IMG/VR virus record: IMGVR_UViG_3300047335_000108
Span: 1 to 45,283 of that record
Length of the DNA stretch: 45,283 bases
From: a virus
Direction: 5' to 3' (one strand)
Position numbers and translations under genes: made by a program. The notes under the pieces were generated by a model, which was not told the DNA's origin, did not search any database, and saw nothing but the letters and a program-made list of their open reading frames with translations. Below, piece after piece: positions 14,920-22,868 of the stretch. Position 1 is the stretch's first letter. The number at the start of each line of letters is the position of its first letter.

Positions 14920-16875
14920 TTACGAGACCGTCGTGAGCGTTGAGAGCTGCTCGAGCGTGCCGTTCAGATTGATCGCGAGCGTCCCCGGCAGGGTCGCGCC
15001 CGTCGTGTTGAGGATGGCGGTCGCGGACGGCGTCCAATTGACCGACGAGCACCGCGGCCCCTCCGTGAGCGACGAGGAGAGCAACGCTTGCTGGAGGAGC
15101 TTATTGACCTTCTGCTGAAGGAGTCCGAGCGATGCCGTCGTCGCGGTTCCGTCCGAGTTGAGGATGAGGACCGTCCCGACGGCGCCTTCCGTCGCCGCCT
15201 GCACCGTCGTCATGGCGACGTCCACGACCGCGAGGTTGTGGGTGCGCGAGAGAAGGGAGCCGTCACTGTCGCGGGTCAGCGAGAGCGCAACAAACGCCCC
15301 GAGCGGACCATTGGCCCACGTTCGAAGCGTAGTGAACCCGGCTTCGAGGAGACCGCCGTCCGCGCGCTCATCGTATTCGATGACGTTGCCGATTCCGTCC
15401 GTGAGGTCCCACCCGACGAGAGGTCCATCGTCCTTGCGCCAGCACGGGATCTGGACGTCGTGCTGGTACTCACGAAGGGAGGCCGCCCACGACGCTGGGC
15501 GCCGATGATTCCAGCCGGTGATCGGCGAAAGCTTGCGCGCGCGGCCCGCGGCGATATCGATGCGAGGATCGGCCGCGATCGTCACGAACGACGCGACCAC
15601 CTCGTTCTCCCACGCCGCGAGGCTGACCGTCTTGGTGATCGAAATTCCGACCGACGGGTCCGGACCCTCATTGACAAGCACACCGGATGCGACCGTGAGG
15701 ACGGTCGATGTCACTGCGGTCAAGGGCCCGATCGTTCCGTTGTTCGACGTCGAGCCGGCGATCGTGACCATGTCGCCGACAAGGAAGCCCTCGGTGACGA
15801 ACGAGTTCGAACTGCCGGCGCGAGTGATCGTGCCGGCGGATGCGAACGCGAGGGTTTCGGAGCCGCTGATCAACGGGATCGTCATGGTGTCGGTCTCGGC
15901 GACAAACGACGCACCGGACGCCGTGAGAACCGTCGCCGACACTCCGGTAAGGACGGCGGTGCTCCCATTGTTCGAGGTCGAGCCGGCGATCGTTAGGATT
16001 TGACCTACCGCGAACCCGTCGGTCACGAATGACCCGGACGTGCGCGTGATGGTCTCGCCCGATGATGCGAACACGACTTGCGTCGCTCCGTTCATCGCGT
16101 ATTTGAGCTGCGCTTTTTTGGCCGAAGGGACGTCGTACGCCTGCGTGCGAGCGTAAACGAAGCGCTCGTCTTCGCTCGCGTAGTTGTTCATCTCCGTGAC
16201 GATGGTCGACGCGGGACTCGACGTGGCCATGTCGCCGACGACGAGGACCGAGCGCGCGAGCTGCAACTGATTCGCGAGATTTTCGCGAGCCGTCGTGATC
16301 GCGGAGTTCTGCCACATCGGCGCAGTCGTCCGGAACTTGAAGACGTCGCCCTCGTTCAGGGTTCCGCCCGACGCGAACGTTAGGACGACGCCTACGTAAG
16401 GAATCGTATAGCTGAGGCTCGATCCCAATCGTGTCGCCTGCGTGGTATTGCCGCCGTCGGCCGAGATCGATAGGACCGGCGTCGGTCCGCTCGTGCTTCC
16501 CACGGTCCCGCTCGAAGTGCAGGTGATAACAAAGTGGAGTTCGTCCATGATGCCGCTCGGAGCGGCGGACGGCGTGATCGCGGCGGTGCCGGTCACAAGC
16601 GAATTGTCGATCGAGTAGATGGCGCCCGCCGTCGTGATCGGAAGTCCAACGAAGATGACGGGCAGATCGGTCTCGTCGAAGTGCATCGAGCAGTAGTCGA
16701 TGCCGGGGCAGTAGTTGTAGAAGCTGAGGAGATCTTGGGTGCTCGCGTAGACACGCGGGATCATGTCCGCATTCGTATTTACACACGAGAACACCGCGAT
16801 ATATCCCGCGACGCCGACGGCGTAGACGCCCGCCGAATTCTGCAAGGTTACGTTTGCAGACGGAAGAGTTGCCAT
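14920..16875 (-). CDS. Tail sheath protein with tandem inserted domains, 651 aa
   Basis: The contractile sheath subunit. The N-terminus (MATLPSANVTLQNSAGVYAV) and C-terminal half (RARKLSPITGWNHRRPASWA, LLQQKVNKLLQQALLSSSLT) fit Mu gpL/T4 gp18-type organisation. Residues about 265-413 contain two tandem copies of a roughly 70-residue unit: the first around FVTDGFAVGQILTIAGSTSN, the second around FVTEGFLVGDMVTIAGSTSN. They are probably surface-exposed insertions, and they make the protein longer than the usual 350-500 residues. The gene is followed by tube and chaperone genes. Confidence 0.85.
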   Translation of the reverse strand: MATLPSANVTLQNSAGVYAVGVAGYIAVFSCVNTNADMIPRVYASTQDLLSFYNYCPGIDYCSMHFDETDLPVIFVGLPITTAGAIYSIDNSLVTGTAAITPSAAPSGIMDELHFVITCTSSGTVGSTSGPTPVLSISADGGNTTQATRLGSSLSYTIPYVGVVLTFASGGTLNEGDVFKFRTTAPMWQNSAITTARENLANQLQLARSVLVVGDMATSSPASTIVTEMNNYASEDERFVYARTQAYDVPSAKKAQLKYAMNGATQVVFASSGETITRTSGSFVTDGFAVGQILTIAGSTSNNGSTAVLTGVSATVLTASGASFVAETDTMTIPLISGSETLAFASAGTITRAGSSNSFVTEGFLVGDMVTIAGSTSNNGTIGPLTAVTSTVLTVASGVLVNEGPDPSVGISITKTVSLAAWENEVVASFVTIAADPRIDIAAGRARKLSPITGWNHRRPASWAASLREYQHDVQIPCWRKDDGPLVGWDLTDGIGNVIEYDERADGGLLEAGFTTLRTWANGPLGAFVALSLTRDSDGSLLSRTHNLAVVDVAMTTVQAATEGAVGTVLILNSDGTATTASLGLLQQKVNKLLQQALLSSSLTEGPRCSSVNWTPSATAILNTTGATLPGTLAINLNGTLEQLSTLTTVS

Positions 16876-16884
16876 TGTGGATCC

Positions 16885-17478
16885 TCAGATGTCTTCGGTT
16901 GAGCTGCCGCCGTCCTGGGTGAACCCCGAGACGGTTGTGATCGCGGTGATGTAGGGGCCGCCCGACGCGTAGGGGGCGACGATGGTTGCGGAGGCGTGGG
17001 GCGGCGCGTCGTTCCACATGCGATCCGCGACGCCGCGATCGATCGTGCAGTACATGACGTAGACGGCACCGCCGGGGGTCTCGCCGTCCTTCAAGTCAGG
17101 AGGAAACTCAAACTTGCTCGAGCGAAACTGAATGATGTTCTGGCGAGCCTTGACGATGCGGTCGAGTCCGACCTGCACCATGTCCATGACTTTCTCGGCC
17201 CGTTGCTTGTGCTCCCAATAGATCGCGCCCTTGCGCGGATATTGGGCATAGACCGTGACCTTGTAGCCAACGTCTCGCGTGAGTCGCGTACGCGGGTTGT
17301 GGTCCGCGCGAAGCCGTGAACCGTACGTGTCGCCGCCTTCCATGTCGTGCTCGAGAACGACGCGTTCGCGCGAATACGTGGATGTCCCGCGGATCTCCGG
17401 CCCATCAATGACAGGAAACCCGCCCGCTCCGCGAGATACGAAGAAGGCCTGAAGTTCGACGCCGATCTCGTGGATCAC
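16885..17478 (-). CDS. Head-tail/tail terminator-region protein, 197 aa
   Basis: A 197-residue protein between the virion-morphogenesis protein and the sheath, where Mu gp37/gp38-like or tail-terminator proteins sit. It opens MIHEIGVELQAFFVSRGAGG, has a strand VGYKVTVYAQYPRKGAIYWE near residues 70-90 and a helix AEKVMDMVQVGLDRIVKARQ. It likely completes or caps the tail, but the family is not certain. Confidence 0.6.
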   Translation of the reverse strand: MIHEIGVELQAFFVSRGAGGFPVIDGPEIRGTSTYSRERVVLEHDMEGGDTYGSRLRADHNPRTRLTRDVGYKVTVYAQYPRKGAIYWEHKQRAEKVMDMVQVGLDRIVKARQNIIQFRSSKFEFPPDLKDGETPGGAVYVMYCTIDRGVADRMWNDAPPHASATIVAPYASGGPYITAITTVSGFTQDGGSSTEDI

Positions 17479-17864
17479 TTGCGGGACATTTCGGCCTTGA
17501 CGACGTCGGCCGCGGTTCGCTCGATGACGGCGCGATAGTCGTCGGGGAGCGCTGCATCTTGGCGTGGGAACACAGGGCGCTTACCGATTTGGTATTTCGC
17601 GTAACGTGTCCCGAGCGCGACCCGCAATTTCGTGCCAATCGCGACGTATCGAATCTGCTTTGCGAGTACGCCGGTCTTTCGCAGGGTAACGGTTTGGCCC
17701 TCCGCCCCAGGAGCCCACGGGACACCGTATGGCGTCTCTGACTGCTCAAACGATTTGCTCGCGAGCTCGGTAATGCGCGGCGCACACGCCTCCGCGATCT
17801 TCAGGGCGACGACGCGCGGAAGACGGCGAAGATCCTGGGAGAGCTGCGCGAGCGATTTCGGCAT
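17475..17864 (-). CDS. Virion morphogenesis protein, Mu gpG / P2 gpS-like, 129 aa
   Basis: A 129-residue basic protein with the hallmark end of this family: a segment TLRKTGVLAKQIRYVAIGTK followed by LGTRYAKYQIGKRPVFPR (about residues 60-100), where P-x-R-x-F/P motifs bind in the neck. The N-terminal helix IAEACAPRITELASKSFEQS is typical. It acts in joining head and tail. It overlaps the next gene by four bases (ATGA). Confidence 0.75.
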   Translation of the reverse strand: MPKSLAQLSQDLRRLPRVVALKIAEACAPRITELASKSFEQSETPYGVPWAPGAEGQTVTLRKTGVLAKQIRYVAIGTKLRVALGTRYAKYQIGKRPVFPRQDAALPDDYRAVIERTAADVVKAEMSRK

Positions 17865-17867
17865 TCG

Positions 17868-18512
17868 TCAGAGCCCGTAGTGACCTCGAATCGGTCGACC
17901 GATCCATGCGTCGCCCGGGTTGTGCGACGTCACCGAGAGATTCGCGGCGATATTCTGGGGAGCGTCGCGAACGGGGAGCCCAGCCGCCCATCGCTCGAGC
18001 TGGTATTTCGCGCTCTTTTCGACCTCGTCCATCGATTCGGAGGTCATGCCCGATAGGATTTGCATCCGCTTCGCCATGAGCTGCGCGACGATCCCCACGA
18101 TCGTCACGGGGTACGGCGTGGGAAGAGGAACCATGTGCGCAGGAATGAACCCGTCGACGAACCGCGAGTAGAATTCGCCCACGCCGGCCCATGGGAGATC
18201 CTGCATCACGACGACCGACACCCCATCGGTCGTGAGGGTGATCGGAGAGCCGTTGGGAGTCGCCGACACCTGAAATGTGGAGTCGGTGATCGGCAACGCG
18301 TAATAGACCGTCCCGGCCACGAGCGGCGCCGAGAGCGTCCCCCCGTCGGCCGCGCGGAACGAGATCGGTGAGCCCGCGGAGAATCCCGACTCAATCAGCT
18401 CGACCGTGCTGTTCGAAGCGAGCATCGACGCCACGAGTCGCCCCGGGTTGCCGAGCGCTCCCCGGGGCAGCGCGTACGTGTAGACATCCGCTTCTGTCGC
18501 GTAGGCGACCAT
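17868..18512 (-). CDS. Mu gp36-like head-tail connector with inserted beta domain, 214 aa
   Basis: The ends fit a DUF1320/gp36-like connector: MVAYATEADVYTYALPRGAL at the start and helices PVTIVGIVAQLMAKRMQILS, EVEKSAKYQLERWAAG in the C-terminal half. Between them, residues about 35-100 form a separate small beta unit (TVELIESGFSAGSPISFRAA, LVAGTVYYALPITDSTFQVS, PITLTTDG) of a kind seen in phage fibres and scaffolds. A normal family member is about 140 residues, so the insertion explains the extra length. Confidence 0.7.
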   Translation of the reverse strand: MVAYATEADVYTYALPRGALGNPGRLVASMLASNSTVELIESGFSAGSPISFRAADGGTLSAPLVAGTVYYALPITDSTFQVSATPNGSPITLTTDGVSVVVMQDLPWAGVGEFYSRFVDGFIPAHMVPLPTPYPVTIVGIVAQLMAKRMQILSGMTSESMDEVEKSAKYQLERWAAGLPVRDAPQNIAANLSVTSHNPGDAWIGRPIRGHYGL

Positions 18513-18516
18513 GGGA

Positions 18517-19596
18517 TTAGCGGGTCGGGCCCGTGATACGCCGGATCGCGTGCGGGAGAGCGAGCGAGAAGCCGTACCAGATGTGGCTGGACAACTTGAT
18601 GTTGCCCGAGTCCTTGAAGTAGTCGCTCGCCTCGTCGTACACGCGAAGTGCTAGCGATGTCGGGACGGTCTGACGGAGCGACACCCAAGGCATGATCCCC
18701 GCCTTGAGCATCTTGGAATCGATAAGATACCAGTCCGCCGTGGTGCCCGTAGCGAGCGAGAACTCCTTCACGGACTGGACGTTGAATCGTCCTTTGTACG
18801 TGTTGTCGAGCGCTCCACCCGCGGTCACCGAGCCGGAAGGCGCAGTGTTGAACTGCATCATCCGGTTGTTTGCGAGACCGATCGTCAACGCTTCGGCATA
18901 ATCCTCCGGAACAAGGATCGTGTCCGGGTTGGCCCCCAGGAGAACACCGTTCTCGTCGGGCACTCCCACGCGCATCGCGGATACCTGCTGCTCGAGCGAG
19001 TCGATGGTGAATGGGCCAGCGTTCCCAACGGCACCTGAGCCCAACACGTTCGTGGTGGCAGAAACGTAGTTGCTCCACGTCTTGACGGTCGTGGAGCCCT
19101 GAAACCCTACCGCCGGGTTGGTCATGTTGACCGGATGGGTGGTCCCAAAGAAGTTCGTGCCATCGACGCACGTGGCAGACGTTCCCCCTGTAAGAAGCGC
19201 CGCGACCTGAAGGTGACGGAATTGCTCCTCGGCCTTCACGAGGCGCTCGGGTGCCTGCTGCCACTGACGGTATGCGAACACCTGAAGATACAGATCGATC
19301 AGGCGAGCCTCGTATCCATCGTCGTATTCTGCGGTGAAGACGTCGAAACTCTTTTCGCGAAGTTTCTTGAACCGAGACCCACCCTCGGTGGACTGGTAAA
19401 ACGTCCGCATCATACTGACCGGAAAGGTCACCATGGGTCGATCGGTAGGAACCAAATCTCCCAACGTGTCGGCCCAACCAGTCGGCATCGAGGCGCCGAG
19501 CACGGCGAGATAACGATCGTTGAACTCGCGAATCGCCGCCTGCGATGTCGTCGGTAGCGTGGTCTGGACAAAGAGCGGATTCAATGCGGTAGGCAT
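18517..19596 (-). CDS. Major capsid protein, Mu gpT-like, 359 aa
   Basis: The head subunit in the Mu order (protease/scaffold, decoration, capsid). It begins MPTALNPLFVQTTLPTTSQA and carries EARLIDLYLQVFAYRQWQQA, NFFGTTHPVNMTN and the C-terminal WYLIDSKMLKAGIMPWVSLR, all in the pattern of Mu-like major heads with an HK97 fold. It ends SLALPHAIRRI. About 33 bases separate it from the decoration gene. Confidence 0.85.
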   Translation of the reverse strand: MPTALNPLFVQTTLPTTSQAAIREFNDRYLAVLGASMPTGWADTLGDLVPTDRPMVTFPVSMMRTFYQSTEGGSRFKKLREKSFDVFTAEYDDGYEARLIDLYLQVFAYRQWQQAPERLVKAEEQFRHLQVAALLTGGTSATCVDGTNFFGTTHPVNMTNPAVGFQGSTTVKTWSNYVSATTNVLGSGAVGNAGPFTIDSLEQQVSAMRVGVPDENGVLLGANPDTILVPEDYAEALTIGLANNRMMQFNTAPSGSVTAGGALDNTYKGRFNVQSVKEFSLATGTTADWYLIDSKMLKAGIMPWVSLRQTVPTSLALRVYDEASDYFKDSGNIKLSSHIWYGFSLALPHAIRRITGPTR

Positions 19597-19629
19597 CTTG
19601 AAAACCTTTCAGCGCTGGGTGTCGGGCGG

Positions 19630-20064
19630 TTACCAGCCCTGAATGAAGACTCGGAAGTGCACGCCGTCGGGCTCCATGCCCGTGAAGTGCCCCATGATGG
19701 GCAGAGCGGATCCGGTATTGACGGTGCCCCCGGAGTTGTCGGAGTCGCAATAAAGGGTCGTCCCGTACGGCGTTGCGTCGGTCGGAGGAGTGTTGCCGCC
19801 CGGATTCGGAACGACGAACTCTCGCCCATTGAGCACGGACCCTCGGACCGCACCGTTCGTGGCTCCGCCCTGAATGTCGTACTCGCTTACGCCGATGACC
19901 TGCGTGGAGGTGTCTCCAGCGGTCGTAGCCACTACCAGCGCGCCGCTGCCTTGCACGAGGAACGAGCTCTCATAGAGCTGCGCGGACGCCGCGATTGGGA
20001 GATAGGTGCGCCGCTGGTAGTTTCCAAACGGCTGGAGGGGGACGCCCGCTGTGAGATTCGCCAT
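19630..20064 (-). CDS. Head decoration/stabilisation protein, 144 aa
   Basis: A 144-residue protein between protease/scaffold and capsid, as in other Mu-like heads. It starts MANLTAGVPLQPFGNYQRRT and contains AQLYESSFLVQGSGALVVAT, QVIGVSEYDIQGGATNGAVR, a beta-tulip-like strand arrangement. It probably binds the outside of the capsid to stabilise it. Function is inferred from position and size. Confidence 0.65.
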   Translation of the reverse strand: MANLTAGVPLQPFGNYQRRTYLPIAASAQLYESSFLVQGSGALVVATTAGDTSTQVIGVSEYDIQGGATNGAVRGSVLNGREFVVPNPGGNTPPTDATPYGTTLYCDSDNSGGTVNTGSALPIMGHFTGMEPDGVHFRVFIQGW

Positions 20065-20065
20065 T

Positions 20066-21490
20066 TTAGGCTCGCTTTCCGTTGGTGAGTGCCCCGTCGC
20101 GCAGCGACTTCATGCGCGCGTAGCTGAGGAGAGTTGCGTTGGGAGTCGTGCGAAGGATCGACCAATCCATCGCGTCGAACTTCTCGACGGCCATACGGTC
20201 GACTGCGGAGAGCTTGGCGATCTCCTTTTGCTCGTCGTCGGTTAGATCGACGCCATCAGGGGCGGCAACTCCCGTTGGGGCACGAAGCGCAGTCGCCGAC
20301 ATTGACCTCTTTGCGCCTCGCGCACTTCTTTGCTCGCCGACGTGGGAGCGAAGCTCTGCGATCGGCATCCCCTCCCATCGGCTCTTGAGCTTAGACGGCT
20401 TTGCAACCGTCGGGTCGGCCCACACGGTTCCGGGGAACTCGGCCCCTAGCGTGATGAGTTCAACGCAAAGCTTGCGCCGCTCCGCGCTCTCAAGGACCGC
20501 CCGGTCCTTCGCGAGCTTCTGTCGCTCCGTTTCGAGCGTGAGGTGCGACGCCTTGAAGTCCTTCACGGCGTTGAGGCATTCGGCCATCGTCGATGTGCCG
20601 GTTTCGCGGAAGAGCAGTCGGCGCATCGCCTTGCGCTCCTTCTTTTTCTTCGGATCGTCGTCGTCCTCATCATCGGGATCGATCGGTTCGGCGCTGCTCG
20701 CGACGACCTTCGGGTCCTCGACCCCCATCTCCGTTGCCTCATCGGGCTGCGTAACGCCTTCGGCGCCATCGCCTTGACCTCCGTCGCCCTCGCCGGGATC
20801 CGGATCCGCGCCGGCCGCACTCGCGATGAGCCCTTTTAGGATGTCGAGCGCCGCCGCCGAATCGCCTTTTTCGATGGCCTCGAGTGCCTGCTTTACGACG
20901 GCTGGGTCGAGCCCAGCATCCGCCGACAGTTTCACAGCGGCCTTTGCGAGATAGGCGTCGCCCCCCATCGAGATCGCCAGCGCGACCATGCTGCGGAGTT
21001 TCTTGATCATTGGACCGGTCCTTGTTCGAGATGCCGCCACCAAGGCGGGCGTGTGATGCGTCGCCGGCAAAGCCGTGATCGCGATGTTCATGATTTGGAC
21101 GATGCGCTTCGTCTTCGGATCCGCATCGAACGCGGGCGACACGTAGCGCTGTCGCTTCTCACGGAGACGCTGCGCGCCGTCGGGCGTCCAACGAGCATTC
21201 GTGGCCCATAGTTCGCCGTTACGCAGTTCGAGCCCGCACCATCCGCGCGCGTCGCGCGCCGTCGGGTCGGACGCTCCCGGATCGACGTCGAGCATCTGGT
21301 GCTCGAGATCAATTGCCACGTCGATCCCCCAATTGCGATATGCCGACATGACGGCAGTCGCAGCTTGGGCGTCAAACAGATACCGGCCATTTTCCGTTTC
21401 GTTCCACCCGCTCACGAAGAGCCGAAACTCTGTTGGGAGCTGGTCACCGCTAACGGCGAGCGCGATTGGCTTTCGGAGCTTGAGTTTCAT
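20066..21490 (-). CDS. Mu I-like prohead protease/scaffold, 474 aa
   Basis: The N-terminal 170 residues match Mu I-type proteases: RLFVSGWNETENGRYLFDAQ, NWGIDVAIDLEHQMLDVDPG, ARDARGWCGLELRNGELWAT, VSPAFDADPKTKRIVQIMNI, ITALPATHHTP. The C-terminal 300 residues have a very acidic linker (DPDDEDDDDPKKKKERK) and coiled-coil scaffold-like helices (TLETERQKLAKDRAVLESAE). I place the start at ATG 21490, the first Met before the conserved domain, overlapping the portal gene by 41 bases. Confidence 0.8.
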   Translation of the reverse strand: MKLKLRKPIALAVSGDQLPTEFRLFVSGWNETENGRYLFDAQAATAVMSAYRNWGIDVAIDLEHQMLDVDPGASDPTARDARGWCGLELRNGELWATNARWTPDGAQRLREKRQRYVSPAFDADPKTKRIVQIMNIAITALPATHHTPALVAASRTRTGPMIKKLRSMVALAISMGGDAYLAKAAVKLSADAGLDPAVVKQALEAIEKGDSAAALDILKGLIASAAGADPDPGEGDGGQGDGAEGVTQPDEATEMGVEDPKVVASSAEPIDPDDEDDDDPKKKKERKAMRRLLFRETGTSTMAECLNAVKDFKASHLTLETERQKLAKDRAVLESAERRKLCVELITLGAEFPGTVWADPTVAKPSKLKSRWEGMPIAELRSHVGEQRSARGAKRSMSATALRAPTGVAAPDGVDLTDDEQKEIAKLSAVDRMAVEKFDAMDWSILRTTPNATLLSYARMKSLRDGALTNGKRA

Positions 21491-22868
21491 TCGTAGCAAT
21501 CGATATCGGTGCTGCAGTCGGCATCGGCGACCGGACTCGATAGTCGTCGGCGAGCTTCGAGATGTATTCGGCGGTAAGTTCGAGGCCAGCTTGCTTGGCG
21601 GCGACGAGCGCAGCGAAGAATGCTGCGTTTCGATCCGAGTAATTCTTTGCGACCTTCTCGCGGTCGTCGTTGGGGAGGATGTATCGGCGCTTTGGAGCGA
21701 GCTCGCTCGTCCCAAAGTTGATGGCCGTCCACGGAGCAATCACGCCGGTGTTGATGCCGCGCGAGATCGTCTTGAGATCGGCATTGACGAGCTTTGACGC
21801 GACGCCGAAGAGAGCCGTGATGTCCACCCCGGGCGCTCCGCCTTGCGCGCCGAGCGTTCCGTCGGTGCCGAGGTATACGCGCGCCGCCGCTCGCTCTTCG
21901 CCGAGCACCAACTCCGACCATACTTGCCAAGCCGTCGAGTTGTTCGTGAGAAAGTCCGTTTTGCTGCCGGCCGGTCGGATGCCCGCGGGGGCATCGGCCG
22001 TCGCGATCGATCGTAGAAGCTCGATGAACGCTGACGCTTCCTCCGTCAGCTTGCCGCCACCGCCGGGCGCCTGGAGGGGAACCCCCGCGGGAAGCTCACC
22101 AACGACTTTCGCCGAACCGTGGGCTCTCGACCCCTTCGCCCAATCCGCTTTCCCGAATGCGTGTCGCGCCCAAACGAGCGACGCCGGAAGGATCGCCGCG
22201 TTCTGTCGAAACGGCTCGATCTCGTGGTCCTTGAAGATGACCCACCGGCCATCGCCGTGTACGACTGGGATCCAATAGCCACCGACGAAGCCGTATTCGT
22301 TGTAAGGGCTATTTGGGATATCTCCCGGCTCAACCGTGTTCGGATCGGCGCGGGCCTTGAACACCCGGAATACCGGATCCCATCGTATGTATTCGATGGG
22401 CCAGTAGTGCATTTCGGCATCGACGCGCGACCCGTCTTCGCGAGGGGTCATCGTGCAGGCCCCAAATGCAACCCCGTGATTGACAAGGCATCCGTGGATA
22501 TCCTGAATCGTCTCCGCCGAAATCGCGACCCCGTTGGGGCCAAAACTCGCATCGGACTCGTCTGCGATCGACGCCCCGCGAGCTCCGTGTGCGGCCTCCA
22601 TCTCGACGGGGACGAGCGATTGCGGCGCCAACCTCGATCGGTACGCAACGAACAACGCGTCGTCCGTGCGCATCTGCTCGACCATCCGGGAAGGGCGGAC
22701 GAATTGCCCCAGCATCTGCTCATCGCGAGCAGCGAAAATCATGTCGAGATTCCACGCGTCGATCGTGTTGCGGCCGTCGCGCGGCAGCATGAGCCGCTGA
22801 GAGAGCCGCGCGACGTCGAAGTCCTCCGCGACCTTCGAGATCCGTTGCCGCTTCGATCGCGCTCCCAC
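21450..22868 (-). CDS. Portal protein, Mu gp29/DUF935-like, 472 aa
   Basis: A 472-residue protein between large terminase and protease genes. Motifs of DUF935 portals include RDEQMLGQFVRPSRMVEQMR, WPIEYIRWDPVFRVF, GDGRWVIFKDHEIEPFRQNA, SLVWARHAFGKADWAKGSRA and a late TALFGVASKLVNADLKTISR followed by TAINFGTSELAPKRRYILPN. It forms the dodecameric DNA entry channel of the head. The length is normal. Confidence 0.85.
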   Translation of the reverse strand: MGARSKRQRISKVAEDFDVARLSQRLMLPRDGRNTIDAWNLDMIFAARDEQMLGQFVRPSRMVEQMRTDDALFVAYRSRLAPQSLVPVEMEAAHGARGASIADESDASFGPNGVAISAETIQDIHGCLVNHGVAFGACTMTPREDGSRVDAEMHYWPIEYIRWDPVFRVFKARADPNTVEPGDIPNSPYNEYGFVGGYWIPVVHGDGRWVIFKDHEIEPFRQNAAILPASLVWARHAFGKADWAKGSRAHGSAKVVGELPAGVPLQAPGGGGKLTEEASAFIELLRSIATADAPAGIRPAGSKTDFLTNNSTAWQVWSELVLGEERAAARVYLGTDGTLGAQGGAPGVDITALFGVASKLVNADLKTISRGINTGVIAPWTAINFGTSELAPKRRYILPNDDREKVAKNYSDRNAAFFAALVAAKQAGLELTAEYISKLADDYRVRSPMPTAAPISIATNETQAPKANRARR

